Positions 29,325 to 38,656 of a DNA stretch of 42,806 nucleotides are shown in pieces. Origin of the DNA: Lachnoclostridium sp. GTDB taxonomy: Bacteria; Bacillota; Clostridia; Lachnospirales; Lachnospiraceae. How positions within the stretch are numbered: position 1 is the first letter of the stretch; each line of letters starts with the position of its first letter. The translations under genes and the position numbers were made by a program. The stretch lies in NCBI GenBank assembly GCA_023664665.1, contig JAMPEY010000026.1, positions 1-42,806 on the forward strand, in the 5' to 3' direction. The notes beneath the pieces were generated by a model. The model saw only the letters and a list, made by a program, of their open reading frames with translations, was not told the DNA's origin and did no database searches.

Positions 29325-31328
29325 ATGAAAAAACCAAGCGTTCGTGAAAAATATGGAAAGACATATTTTATGCCGCCAGAGGTGACATATGATTGGGTGA
29401 AGAAGGATTCTATTGAAAAGGCGCCTATCTGGTGCAGCGTGGATTTGCGCGACGGAAATCAGGCGTTGGTGGACCCTATGGGGCTGGAGGAAAAGCTTAA
29501 GTTTTTCAAGCTTCTGGTGGAAATCGGCTTTAAGGAGATTGAGGTGGGATTTCCGGCGTCTTCCGATACGGAATATAATTTTATCCGCGCTTTAATTGAG
29601 AGGGACATGATTCCCGATGATGTGACCATTCAGGTGCTGACGCAGGCGAGGGAACATATTATCCGCAAGACCTTTGATGCGGTAAAGGGCGCGCCCAAGG
29701 CGGTGGTACATCTGTACAATTCCACTTCCGTGGAACAGAGGGAACAGGTATTTAAAAAGGATAAAAAGGCAATCAAGAAGCTGGCGGTGGACGGCGCGGC
29801 GCTGCTGAAAAAGCTGGCGGACGAGACGGAGGGCAATTTTATTTTTGAGTACAGCCCGGAGAGCTTTTCCCAGACAGAGGTGGATTATGCTTTGGAGGTC
29901 TGCAATGCGGTGTTGGATGTATGGAAGCCGGATGCCGAACATAAAGCAATTATCAATCTGCCCACCACGGTACAGGTGGCAATGCCCCATGTATTTGCGT
30001 GTCAGGTAGAGTACATGAGCAAACATATGAAATATAGGGAAAATGTGGTTTTAAGCGTTCATCCCCACAATGACAGGGGCTGTGGCATCAGCGATGCGGA
30101 ATTCGGCATTCTTGCCGGAGCCGACAGAGTGGAGGGAACCCTTTTTGGCAATGGTGAGCGCACCGGCAATGTGGATTTGGTGACGGTTGCCATGAATATG
30201 GTATGCCATGGTGTGGAGAGCGGATTGGATTTCTCGCATATCATGGAAGTAAGGGGGGCTTATGAGGAATATACCGGCATGAAGGTTCACGAGCGTACAC
30301 CCTATGCGGGAGATTTGGTGTTCACCGCGTTTTCCGGCTCCCATCAGGATGCCATCAGCAAGGGCATGGCTTGGTTAAAAGACGGAAAGAGCGGAAAGCG
30401 TTGGGATGTCCCGTATCTTCCCATTGACCCGGCGGATGTGGGAAGGGAGTATGAGTCGGATGTGATTCGCATCAACAGCGTATCCGGCAAAGGCGGCGTG
30501 GCATTTGTGCTAAAGCAGCAGTTCGGATTTACCCTGCCCGCTTCCATGAAGGAAGAGGTGGGATATCTTATCAAGGGAGTCTCCGACAGAAGGCATCAGG
30601 AGCTGTTGCCGAAAGAAATTTTTGCGATTTTTGAGGAAAATTATATTTATCCCAGAACCATATTTAATATTCCCGAGTGCCATTTTAAACAGGAGAGGGG
30701 AATTCAGGCACAGGTAACCATTGAGCAAAACGGGACGCAGCGGGTGATTACCACTCAGGGCAACGGTCGTCTGGATGCAGTCAGCAATGCCATCAAAACT
30801 TTTTTTGGCATACAGTATGAGCTGTCCATCTATGAGGAGCACGCTATTTCCAAAGGCTCTGCGTCCAAGGCTGCCGCGTATGTGGCTATTATGCAGGGCG
30901 GAAAGCTGTATTGGGGCGTGGGCGTGGATGAGGATATCATCAAAAGTTCCATTGCCGCATTGGTGTCCGCCGCCAACAAGCTGACCGCAGAGCAGCATAT
31001 TACGGACGGCAGGGAAGAGCGGCTTGTGGAAATTATCAGTTATATCCAGCAGCATTATGAAGATATTACTTTGGATGCTTTGTCCGAACAATTCCATTTG
31101 TCCAAACCCTATCTTTCCAAGTATATCCGGGAAAAGGCGGGAATGACTTTTCAGGAAGCGGTAAAACAGGAGAGAATGAAGAGGGCCTGCACCCTATTAA
31201 AGGAAACAACCAAGAGTGTGGAGACCGTGGCGGAAAATGTGGGATATGAAAATGTGGAGCATTTTAACAGGCTTTTCAAAAAGATGTACGGCATGACTCC
31301 CATGCAGTATCGGAAGGGGAAAAGTTAA
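29325..31328 (+). CDS. leuA: 2-isopropylmalate synthase fused to an AraC-type DNA-binding domain
   Basis: A 667-residue protein. Residues 1-555 are a complete yeast/actinobacterial-type (LeuA2) synthase, which condenses 2-ketoisovalerate and acetyl-CoA, the first step of leucine synthesis. It has DLRDGNQA (40-47), HPHNDRG (246-252), NGERTGN (276-282), and a C-terminal LeuA regulatory domain about 440-555 (GRLDAVSNAIK, LYWGVGVD). Residues 565-665 add a full AraC/XylS domain with both helix-turn-helix units (LDALSEQFHLSKPYLSKYI; SVETVAENVGYENVEHFNRLF; MTPMQYRK). Normal enzymes of this type end near 560. No stop or frameshift lies at the junction. GGGAGG precedes ATG. Moonlighting as a leucine-responsive regulator is inference. 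Confidence 0.92.
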   Translation: MKKPSVREKYGKTYFMPPEVTYDWVKKDSIEKAPIWCSVDLRDGNQALVDPMGLEEKLKFFKLLVEIGFKEIEVGFPASSDTEYNFIRALIERDMIPDDVTIQVLTQAREHIIRKTFDAVKGAPKAVVHLYNSTSVEQREQVFKKDKKAIKKLAVDGAALLKKLADETEGNFIFEYSPESFSQTEVDYALEVCNAVLDVWKPDAEHKAIINLPTTVQVAMPHVFACQVEYMSKHMKYRENVVLSVHPHNDRGCGISDAEFGILAGADRVEGTLFGNGERTGNVDLVTVAMNMVCHGVESGLDFSHIMEVRGAYEEYTGMKVHERTPYAGDLVFTAFSGSHQDAISKGMAWLKDGKSGKRWDVPYLPIDPADVGREYESDVIRINSVSGKGGVAFVLKQQFGFTLPASMKEEVGYLIKGVSDRRHQELLPKEIFAIFEENYIYPRTIFNIPECHFKQERGIQAQVTIEQNGTQRVITTQGNGRLDAVSNAIKTFFGIQYELSIYEEHAISKGSASKAAAYVAIMQGGKLYWGVGVDEDIIKSSIAALVSAANKLTAEQHITDGREERLVEIISYIQQHYEDITLDALSEQFHLSKPYLSKYIREKAGMTFQEAVKQERMKRACTLLKETTKSVETVAENVGYENVEHFNRLFKKMYGMTPMQYRKGKS

Positions 31329-31333
31329 AATTG

Positions 31334-31354
31334 TGTGAAAAGACTTCACATTTT
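31334..31354 (+). terminator. Short terminator after leuA
   Basis: TGTGAA (31334-31339), AAGAC, TTCACA (31345-31350), then TTTT. The stem is only six pairs and A/T-rich, so termination may be partial, allowing some read-through into the foldase gene. Confidence 0.5.
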
Positions 31355-31418
31355 AAGAAAAATGCTGTAAAATAAGGCGGTATGCGTGAGATACGCGTGA
31401 GGAAGGAGATATTTTCCC

Positions 31419-33065
31419 ATGTCTGGAAAGAAGAACACACAGCAAAATGCAGAGCAGAAAGAGCAAAAGGTTGTTACAAAATATGATTTGAAGGTGCAGA
31501 GAAGAAAGGCGGAGAAGGAGCGGGAGCAAAGGCAGACGCGTATCCGGCGTGTCATTGCCATAGTGGCGGCTGTAGCGCTGGTATGTCTGGTGGCTTCTTT
31601 CCCCATCCGCACTTATCTGGCGGTCCATGAGACCTATGTGAAGATAAACGGGGAAAACATTACCCGGGTGGAGTTTGACTACTATTACAATCAGGCAAAG
31701 TTAAGTTATCAGAATCAGTATGGATATTATTTGAGTCAGTACGGATTTGATATGAATGCGGACCCCGCTACAGAGATGTATTCGGAAACCTTGACCTTTA
31801 AGGATTATTATGAGAATATGGCGGTGGATGCCATAAAGCAGGATAAGGCGCTGTTGGCGGAGGCAAAAGCGGAAGGCTTTACTTATGACACTTCGGAAGA
31901 ATATGCTGAGTTTGAAAAGGCTTTGAAAGAAGCGGCTGCGGCAAACGAAACTTCCGTTAAAAAGTTTGTGCAGCAGCAGTACGGGACATATGCCACCCAG
32001 AGCAGAATCAAGAAATATCTGGAAGAAGCCATTTTCCTAAGCGCTTATTATGATCATGTGACGGAAGTGAAGACTCCATCCGATGCAGAGATTGAATCTC
32101 ATTATGCAGAAAATAAGGGTACCTATGATTCGGTGGATTATCGTATATCCACGATTACCGCGCAGCTTCCGACAGAGCCGACGGAATTGGCGGACACGGC
32201 TGACAGCAGTGACACAACCGACAATGCGGCAGCAGGCAGCAGCGATACGGCAAATCAGGCTTATGAGCCTTCGCAGGCGGAAATTAGTAAAGCGATGGAG
32301 GACGCCAGAGCTTTGGCGGATGTGGAAGAGCGGGTCGTTGCAACCACCGGAGAAAGGAATCAGGGTGTTCGGAGGCAGCAGATTAATTCTTTGGTGAGCG
32401 TATGGCTTTTTGAGGATTCCCGGAAAGCAGGAGATACTACAGTTATCGAAGATCTTCCGAATAATTGCTATTATGTGGTGGCATTTGAAGCCCGCTACCG
32501 CGACGAAACGCTCCCGGTAAATGCCCGGGTGCTGATTACCGATACCATGGAAGGGCAGGCAGTTCTGGATGAGTGGAACGCCGGCGGGGCTACGGAGGAG
32601 AATTTTGCCGAGCTGTGCAAAAAATACAGCGTTGATACTGCGGCGGAGCAGGGAGGTTTATACAAGAATCTCGCAAAATCGGATATGGACGAGAGAATTG
32701 CGGAATGGTTGTTTGACCCGTCAAGAAATCCGGGGGATACTACTTCCATCAAGGACGAAGAAAGTGACACATATGTCATTTACTATGTGGGTACGGGAGA
32801 CGGAGACCCGGAGTGGAAAGCAGACGCAAAAGACACGCTCTTAAGCACTATTATGTCGGATTATCTCGTGGGCATTACAGAGAAGGTTACGGTTGAAGAT
32901 CCCAAGGGGAAATTAAATTATTTAAAGGTGCAGGAAGCAGAAGCAAACGAACAGGAAGCGCAGCAGGATACTGACAGCGAAGAGAATGCTGACAGCACAC
33001 AGGATTCCGGGGATTCGGAAGGCGCGCAGGAGTCCTCACAGGAAGGCGCCGACGCAGCGCAGTAA
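31419..33065 (+). CDS. Membrane-anchored peptidyl-prolyl isomerase (SurA/PrsA-like foldase)
   Basis: A 548-residue protein: a basic cytosolic head (about 1-44), one membrane helix (about 45-62), then an outside part. Residues about 74-215 form a SurA-N-like chaperone region (VKINGENITRVEFDYYYNQAK). A Ser/Thr/Asp-rich low-complexity stretch lies near 255-285. The region about 365-475 (ARVLITDTMEGQAVLDEWNAG, FAELCKKYSVD, GGLYKNL, WLFDPSRNPGD) is parvulin-like. The last 45 or so residues are a Glu/Gln/Asp-rich tail. It should assist folding of secreted proteins at the membrane surface. AAGGAG is 9 bases before ATG. The hydrophobic anchor replaces the lipobox of classical PrsA. Confidence 0.85.
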   Translation: MSGKKNTQQNAEQKEQKVVTKYDLKVQRRKAEKEREQRQTRIRRVIAIVAAVALVCLVASFPIRTYLAVHETYVKINGENITRVEFDYYYNQAKLSYQNQYGYYLSQYGFDMNADPATEMYSETLTFKDYYENMAVDAIKQDKALLAEAKAEGFTYDTSEEYAEFEKALKEAAAANETSVKKFVQQQYGTYATQSRIKKYLEEAIFLSAYYDHVTEVKTPSDAEIESHYAENKGTYDSVDYRISTITAQLPTEPTELADTADSSDTTDNAAAGSSDTANQAYEPSQAEISKAMEDARALADVEERVVATTGERNQGVRRQQINSLVSVWLFEDSRKAGDTTVIEDLPNNCYYVVAFEARYRDETLPVNARVLITDTMEGQAVLDEWNAGGATEENFAELCKKYSVDTAAEQGGLYKNLAKSDMDERIAEWLFDPSRNPGDTTSIKDEESDTYVIYYVGTGDGDPEWKADAKDTLLSTIMSDYLVGITEKVTVEDPKGKLNYLKVQEAEANEQEAQQDTDSEENADSTQDSGDSEGAQESSQEGADAAQ

Positions 33066-33101
33066 AAAAGCAGATACAAAAACATAAGAGATGGGGCGGG
33101 G

Positions 33102-33148
33102 CTGCCGCATTATGGTATGGCACTTGGCATTTACACATAATGCGGCAG
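33102..33148 (+). terminator. Strong hairpin after the foldase gene
   Basis: CTGCCGCATTATG (33102-33114) and CATAATGCGGCAG (33136-33148) are perfect 13-base arms with a 21-base loop, followed by TTTCC. The weak T-run leaves open a processing or stabilising role. It separates the foldase from the MATE gene. Confidence 0.65.
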
Positions 33149-33195
33149 TTTCCTTACAAACTCTTCATTGGTAGCAGAATGCAGGGGGTATGAGC

Positions 33196-34578
33196 ATGAA
33201 GATCAGTGAGATGAATCCGCAGGAAAAGGTAGCATATATGCAGAGTGAGCCGATTCCGCATCTGGTCTGCCAGATGGCGGTGCCCACAATTATCAGTATG
33301 CTGGTGACTTCCTTTTATAATATGGCGGATACCTTTTTTGTAGGCAAAATCAATACGCAGGCTACGGCGGCCGTGGGAGTGGTGTTTTCGGTGATGGCGC
33401 TGATTCAGGCATGCGGTTTCTTTTTCGGGCACGGTTCCGGCAACTATATCTCCCGCAGACTGGGCGCAGGGGAGTACGAGGAAGCCAATAAAATGGCGGC
33501 AAACGGATTCTTTTGTGCTTTTACTGTCGGAGTGGTCATGGGAGGGCTGGGACTGCTCTTTCTGGAGCCGCTGGCAGTGCTTTTGGGCTCTACGCCCACC
33601 ATACTTCCTTATACAAAAGAGTATCTGGGCATTATTCTGGTAGGGATGCCTTTTATGATGTCTTCCTTGGTGCTGAACAATCAACTGCGTTTTCAGGGAA
33701 GCGCTTCCTATGCCATGGTGGGTATTGTGTCCGGCGCGGCGCTTAATATTGCGCTGGACCCGCTGTTGATTTTTCGGTTCGGCATGGGAGTGTCCGGCGC
33801 GGCTCTTGCCACGATTCTCAGCCAATTTGTAAGTTTTGTCATATTGTTTGTTATGTGTAACAGGGGCGGAAATATCAAAATACGCTTTCAAAATTTCTGC
33901 CCTACAGGGCATTATTTAAAGGAAATCGTAAATGGCGGACTGCCGTCTTTATTCCGTCAGGGAATGGGCAGCGTGGCGCAGATATGCATGAACCACTCGG
34001 CGGGGGCTTATGCCGGAGAATTCAGCGACGCCGCCATTGCGGGGATGTCCATTGTCAACCGCATCACCATGTTTGCCAATTCCGCCCTCATCGGATTCGG
34101 GCAGGGTTTCCAGCCGGTCTGCGGCATGAACTACGGCGGGAAAAAATATGGCAGGGTAAGGGAGGCATTTTTCTTCTGCGTGAAATACGGCGTTGTATTT
34201 TTGATAGTGATTTCCGCGGTTGGATTTGCCTTTGCGAATCCGCTTGTCACACTGTTCCGCAAGTCGGACCCGGATGTCATTCGGATAGGCACTCTGGCGT
34301 TGCGTTTCCAATGTGCCGTATTTCCTTTAAATGCATGGATTGTTATGAGTAATATGCTGTTACAGTCCACAGGAAAGGCAGTGAGGGCGTCTATTCTGGC
34401 GGCGGCGAGACAGGGATTATTTTTGATTCCCTTTATTTTGATTCTTCCTGTCTTTTTAGGGCTTTTAGGCGTGCAGATGAGTCAGATGTGTTCGGATATC
34501 TGCAGCTTTTTGATAGCGATTCCGCTTACGCTCAGCATGTTAAAGGAACTGAAGGCGGGAGAAAGCGAAGCGGTGTAA
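33196..34578 (+). CDS. MATE family multidrug exporter
   Basis: A 460-residue polytopic protein of about twelve helices. The start MKISEMNPQEKVAYMQSEPIPHL and the first helices MAVPTIISMLVTSFYNMADTFFVG place it in the MepA-like MATE group, yet it differs clearly from the exporter at 2134. ATG 33196 is preferred to ATG 33190 because AGGGGG (33183-33188) is seven bases before it and only one before the other. It exports cationic or amphipathic compounds by ion antiport. The neighbours are unrelated housekeeping genes and no regulator is adjacent. Confidence 0.88.
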   Translation: MKISEMNPQEKVAYMQSEPIPHLVCQMAVPTIISMLVTSFYNMADTFFVGKINTQATAAVGVVFSVMALIQACGFFFGHGSGNYISRRLGAGEYEEANKMAANGFFCAFTVGVVMGGLGLLFLEPLAVLLGSTPTILPYTKEYLGIILVGMPFMMSSLVLNNQLRFQGSASYAMVGIVSGAALNIALDPLLIFRFGMGVSGAALATILSQFVSFVILFVMCNRGGNIKIRFQNFCPTGHYLKEIVNGGLPSLFRQGMGSVAQICMNHSAGAYAGEFSDAAIAGMSIVNRITMFANSALIGFGQGFQPVCGMNYGGKKYGRVREAFFFCVKYGVVFLIVISAVGFAFANPLVTLFRKSDPDVIRIGTLALRFQCAVFPLNAWIVMSNMLLQSTGKAVRASILAAARQGLFLIPFILILPVFLGLLGVQMSQMCSDICSFLIAIPLTLSMLKELKAGESEAV

Positions 34579-34622
34579 AAATCAGAGTTTTGGAAATGCT
34601 AAAGCATACAGAAGGTATCCAT

Positions 34623-35957
34623 ATGAGAATTGAAATACCCAAAAAAGCACAGTTTATTATCAATACCATTATGGCGGCGGGCTTTGAGGCTTATGCGGTG
34701 GGCGGCTGCGTCAGGGATTCTCTTTTGGGGAGAGCTCCTCAGGATTGGGATATTACCACTTCCGCCACGCCAAGTCAGGTCAAATCGCTTTTTGACCACA
34801 CCATTGACACGGGCATTCAGCATGGAACGGTGACGGTGATGCTGGACAGGGAAGGTTTTGAGGTTACAACTTACCGTATTGACGGAAGATATGAGGATAA
34901 CAGACACCCGCAGGAAGTGACATTTACCCCCAGCCTTGAGGAGGATTTGAAACGCAGGGATTTTACCGTTAATGCCATGGCTTATAACGAGGAGTCGGGG
35001 CTGGTGGATTTGTTCGGCGGGCTGGAGGACATGCAGAAAAAGCTTATCCGCTGTGTGGGAAATGCCGAAGAGCGTTTCGGGGAGGATGCGCTGCGCATGC
35101 TCCGTGCCATTCGCTTTTCCGCACAGTTAGGTTACTCCATAGAAGAGCAGACAAGAGCGGCAATCCGAAAGTTGGCAGGCAGTTTAAGTCAGATCAGCGC
35201 GGAGCGCATTCAAATGGAATTGGTAAAGCTTTTGGTTTCTCCGCATCCGGATTATCTGCGGGATGCCTGGGAGCTGGGAGTGACCCGGGTGATTTTGCCG
35301 GAATTCGATAAGATGATGGAGACGCCTCAGAATCATCCTCATCATCAATATAATGTGGGTGAACATACCCTTCATGCTTTATTGGAGGTGGAGGCGGACA
35401 AGGAGCTGCGCCTGACCATGCTGTTTCACGACATCGGAAAACCCGCGTCCCTTGTGACGGACGAAAAGGGAATTAGCCATTTTTACGGGCATCCGGCGGT
35501 CAGCGAAGAAATGACAAGCAAAATCCTGCGGAGGCTCAAATTTGACAACGACACCATTCACAAGGTATGTCATCTGGTGAAGTATCATGATTACGGAAAT
35601 ACCGTAACGCCGGATATGCGGGTGGTGCGCAGGGCAGTAAACAAAATAGGGGAAGAAGCATTTCCGAAGTTTTTACAGGTAAAAAGAGCTGATGTATTGG
35701 CACAGAGCATGTATCTGCGGGAAGAAAAGCTTCAAAGCCTGAAGGAGTGGGGAAATTTTTATGAGGAAATCATGTCCCACAGGCAATGCACCTCTTTAAA
35801 GAATCTGGCGGTTACCGGAACGGACTTGATTGCCGCAGGAAGAAAGCCGGGGAGGGAGCTGGGAGTCCTGCTGAACGCCCTGTTGGAATGGGTGTTGGAA
35901 CATCCGGAAGATAATCAAAAGGAATTGTTATTGGAAAAAGCAAAAGAGCTTTCTTAA
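34623..35957 (+). CDS. cca: CCA tRNA nucleotidyltransferase with HD domain
   Basis: A 444-residue class II enzyme that adds or repairs the 3' CCA end of tRNA. The head has AYAVGGCVRDSLLG (24-36) and DWD (Asp41, Asp43) metal ligands, then RRDFTVNAMAY and the neck region EERFGEDALRMLRAIRF. The C-terminal part has an HD phosphohydrolase signature (HHQYNVGEHTLHAL, LFHDIGKP, VKYHDYG). The frame is open 45 codons earlier inside the MATE gene, but GAAGG at 34611-34615 and the conserved N-terminus point to ATG 34623. It follows the MATE gene by 44 bases. Confidence 0.92.
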   Translation: MRIEIPKKAQFIINTIMAAGFEAYAVGGCVRDSLLGRAPQDWDITTSATPSQVKSLFDHTIDTGIQHGTVTVMLDREGFEVTTYRIDGRYEDNRHPQEVTFTPSLEEDLKRRDFTVNAMAYNEESGLVDLFGGLEDMQKKLIRCVGNAEERFGEDALRMLRAIRFSAQLGYSIEEQTRAAIRKLAGSLSQISAERIQMELVKLLVSPHPDYLRDAWELGVTRVILPEFDKMMETPQNHPHHQYNVGEHTLHALLEVEADKELRLTMLFHDIGKPASLVTDEKGISHFYGHPAVSEEMTSKILRRLKFDNDTIHKVCHLVKYHDYGNTVTPDMRVVRRAVNKIGEEAFPKFLQVKRADVLAQSMYLREEKLQSLKEWGNFYEEIMSHRQCTSLKNLAVTGTDLIAAGRKPGRELGVLLNALLEWVLEHPEDNQKELLLEKAKELS

Positions 35958-36038
35958 CATACTTTTCAAAGTCTCTTCATAAGATAGGTTAGGAATCTGG
36001 CTAAAAAGGTTCCCAGCATAGATTAGGAGGGACAAAAG

Positions 36039-37040
36039 GTGAATGATAGAGCTGTCGCTTTGCTGGAACAATATGATGTAGAAGTGCTGCGTGTGTGCAA
36101 GGGAAGGGGAGCCATTTTGTGCGACACCGATAAGGGCTGCCTGATATTCAAGGAGTATACGGGCAATTTGGACAGAATCCGGATGCAGAATACGCTTCTG
36201 CAGCATATCGGCGGATTGCAGAAAGTGGCAGTGGAGAGTATTGTGCCCACCAAAGAGGGCGAGCTGTTTGTCAAGGATAACGATGAAGTCCGTTATGTGC
36301 TTAAGACTTATCGGGAGGGCAGGGAGTGCAATATTTATGACAAAGCCGAGTGCATGGAGGCGGTGAGGCTGCTGGCGCATCTGCACGACTGCACGGAGCT
36401 GCCTGCGGATACGGAAGGGCTGCCCCATGCGTTTTCCCAGACAAAAGAATATGAAAAGCATAATAAAGAGTTGAAACGCGTCCGAAAATATTTACAGCAG
36501 CGGAGCCAGAAGTCATGGTTTGAAATCAGTCTGTTAAATGCCTATCAGATGTTTTTGGAGCAGGCGCTTACGGTTACAAAAGAGTGGAGCGCCTATGCGG
36601 AGAAACTGGGCAGGGAGTCGAAAGACAGCGCCCGTATTTACTGTCATGGAGATTATCAGTATCACAATATTTTGCGCAGTGAAGAGGGATGGTTTTTAAT
36701 TAATTTTGAAAAGTGTATGCCGGATAATCCTATTCGGGATTTGTATCTGTTGATGCGTAAGCTTCTGGAAAAAAGCAATTGGTCCGTTCCCCTCGGAAAG
36801 GAACTCTTAGAGACTTATGAGAAGGAAAGACCGATTTCTGCGATCAGCAGGATAGATTTATATTATAGATTGGCATATCCGGAAAAATTTTGGAAGATAG
36901 TGAATTTTTATTATAATTCCGGAAAGGCATGGATACCTGAAAGAAACCGGGAAAAATTAGAAAAATTAGTGCGGCAGGAGGAGAGTAAACAGCATTTTCT
37001 GGATGAAGTGTTCCGGGATGTGTCTCAAATGAGGGCGTGA
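36039..37040 (+). CDS. CotS-family spore coat protein (aminoglycoside phosphotransferase fold)
   Basis: A 333-residue protein of the CotS/YutH type. The kinase-like catalytic loop is present: HGDYQYHNIL (203-212), with Asp205 and Asn210. The following metal-binding DFD/DFE motif is changed to NFEK (Asn222 in place of Asp), so it may bind but not transfer phosphate. The start is GTG 36039, with AGGAGG (36025-36030) eight bases before. Family members attach to the spore coat in Bacillus. The neighbourhood of sporulation genes to the right supports a spore role. It is 33 bases from the next gene and likely co-transcribed. Confidence 0.75.
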   Translation: MNDRAVALLEQYDVEVLRVCKGRGAILCDTDKGCLIFKEYTGNLDRIRMQNTLLQHIGGLQKVAVESIVPTKEGELFVKDNDEVRYVLKTYREGRECNIYDKAECMEAVRLLAHLHDCTELPADTEGLPHAFSQTKEYEKHNKELKRVRKYLQQRSQKSWFEISLLNAYQMFLEQALTVTKEWSAYAEKLGRESKDSARIYCHGDYQYHNILRSEEGWFLINFEKCMPDNPIRDLYLLMRKLLEKSNWSVPLGKELLETYEKERPISAISRIDLYYRLAYPEKFWKIVNFYYNSGKAWIPERNREKLEKLVRQEESKQHFLDEVFRDVSQMRA

Positions 37041-37072
37041 AGAGTTTTTGACCGCGCGCAGAAAGGCTGAAT

Positions 37073-38542
37073 ATGGACAAAGGAAGAAAAATCAAAATGT
37101 ATAGGCATATAAAATATGGGGCGATTCTTTTGATTATGACAGTGCTGTCATTTTCTGCCTGCGCAGGACAGGAGGAAAACCATATATTGCCGGAAGACGG
37201 CAGCTTGGGCAGCATTCCCGGTCAGGATTCATCAGAAAACCCTGTCGTAAAAGACGATACGGGCGAGGCGGATTCTGCCGGGGAAGACTATACGGTAAAC
37301 AAGCTTGCGGGCTATAAACCGGGGGATTATGATTCGGCAGATACGCCCATATTAGTGGCGAAGAATCAGGATGAAAATACCTTGACTTTTTTAAATCTGG
37401 ATCTTGGCAGGAGATATACCCTTACCATGGACGGAACCACAAAGTTTACCAATAAATACGGAGAAGGCATTTCTTTGGATCAGATTGCGGTGGGCAGCAT
37501 TGTGGATGTCACTTTCATAAAGTCCGTAAAGCATCTGACCGGCATGCAGCTTTCCGGTCAGGCATGGAGTTATGAAAGTGTAGAGAATTATGAAATCAAC
37601 AGTTTGCGGAACGAAGTGACCATAGGGGAGCAAGTTTATAAACTGAGCAAGAATACGCAGTATCTTTCCGGGGGCAGGAGCATTGACAAAATGGATATCA
37701 ATGCGGCGGATGTCCTGAGTTTTCAGGGAATTGACAAGACGGTTCTGAGTATTTCCGTGGAAAAGGGGCATGGATATCTGCGGCTGGCAAATGACGAAAA
37801 TTTTGTGGGCGGCTGGATTGAAATAGGACAATCCCGCATACAGCGCATTACGGAGGATATGCTTTTGACGGTGCCGGAGGGCAGTTATCAGGTCAATATC
37901 AGCAATAACGGGAGCGGCGGCGTCAAGAATGTGATTATTAACCGCAATGAAGAGATTACGCTGGATATCGGGGATTTGGAAGTGGCGGCTCCCAAGACGG
38001 GCATGGTGCTGTTTTCGTTAAGTCCTACACAAGCCATGCTTTATATTGACGGAACCGAAACGGATGCATCCCAGCCCGTGGTTCTGGAATACGGAATCCA
38101 TCAGCTGATTGTGAAAGCTTCCGGTTATAAATCCATCACACAGTATCTGCGGGTGGGACAGGAATCCATAGGAATCAATATCGTGCTGGAAGCGATGGAT
38201 GCGGACAGCAGCGAATCAAGCAAAAGCAGTACAAGCAGCACTACGACTTCCGCGGATACTACAACGGATTATTATAAAGTAAATATCGATGCGCCGGAAG
38301 GAGTGGAGGTTTTTCAGGACGGCAGCTATGTGGGCATTTCGCCCTGCAGCTTTAAGAAGGAAGCAGGCACCCATGTACTCACCCTGCGCAAGAATGGCTA
38401 TATCACCCGGAGTTATACCATACAGGTGGATTCGGAGGATAAGGATATTTCTTTGTCCTTTGCGGATCTGGTGCCGAGCGTAAGCTCGTCGGATGCCTTA
38501 AGTTCCCTTGTATCCGATGCGCTTAATGTGTTGGGCGACTGA
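37073..38542 (+). CDS. PEGA-domain lipoprotein
   Basis: A 489-residue secreted protein. The signal peptide with lipobox (LSFSAC, Cys30) suggests a lipid anchor. Two PEGA modules, a beta fold of surface proteins, lie near 310-365 (AMLYIDGTETDASQPVVLEYG) and 400-465 (VEVFQDGSYVGISPCSFKKEAG), joined by a Ser/Thr-rich linker (about 373-396). The region before them (about 90-290) is beta-rich without a known name. AAAGG is six bases before ATG 37073; ATG 37097 is an alternative. It may act in cell wall or spore surface contacts. A hairpin with built-in T-run follows at 38585. Confidence 0.72.
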   Translation: MDKGRKIKMYRHIKYGAILLIMTVLSFSACAGQEENHILPEDGSLGSIPGQDSSENPVVKDDTGEADSAGEDYTVNKLAGYKPGDYDSADTPILVAKNQDENTLTFLNLDLGRRYTLTMDGTTKFTNKYGEGISLDQIAVGSIVDVTFIKSVKHLTGMQLSGQAWSYESVENYEINSLRNEVTIGEQVYKLSKNTQYLSGGRSIDKMDINAADVLSFQGIDKTVLSISVEKGHGYLRLANDENFVGGWIEIGQSRIQRITEDMLLTVPEGSYQVNISNNGSGGVKNVIINRNEEITLDIGDLEVAAPKTGMVLFSLSPTQAMLYIDGTETDASQPVVLEYGIHQLIVKASGYKSITQYLRVGQESIGINIVLEAMDADSSESSKSSTSSTTTSADTTTDYYKVNIDAPEGVEVFQDGSYVGISPCSFKKEAGTHVLTLRKNGYITRSYTIQVDSEDKDISLSFADLVPSVSSSDALSSLVSDALNVLGD

Positions 38543-38584
38543 CAGAGACAGGCTGCTTCGCAAAGAACTTCTAAGCTTCACACC

Positions 38585-38608
38585 GAAAAACGCAAAACAG
38601 CGTTTTTC
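38585..38608 (+). terminator. Hairpin after the PEGA lipoprotein
   Basis: GAAAAACGC (38585-38593) and GCGTTTTTC (38600-38608) are perfect nine-base arms with a six-base loop. The T-run lies within the right arm. A second small hairpin (CCGCC 38622-38626, GGCGG 38635-38639) stands just before the GGAGG of mazG, similar in placement to the leader hairpins at 8960 and 15145. Confidence 0.6.
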
Positions 38609-38656
38609 ATGCCTATTTGTACCGCCAACTGAAAGGCGGCGAAATGGAGGATTCAT

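Noticed and set aside
30510..31097. 195-residue minus-strand frame
   Set aside because: Shadow of leuA, without start signals or family motifs.
33154..33912. 252-residue minus-strand frame
   Set aside because: Exact shadow of the MATE gene at 33196, with His/Lys/Arg-rich composition typical of antisense frames.
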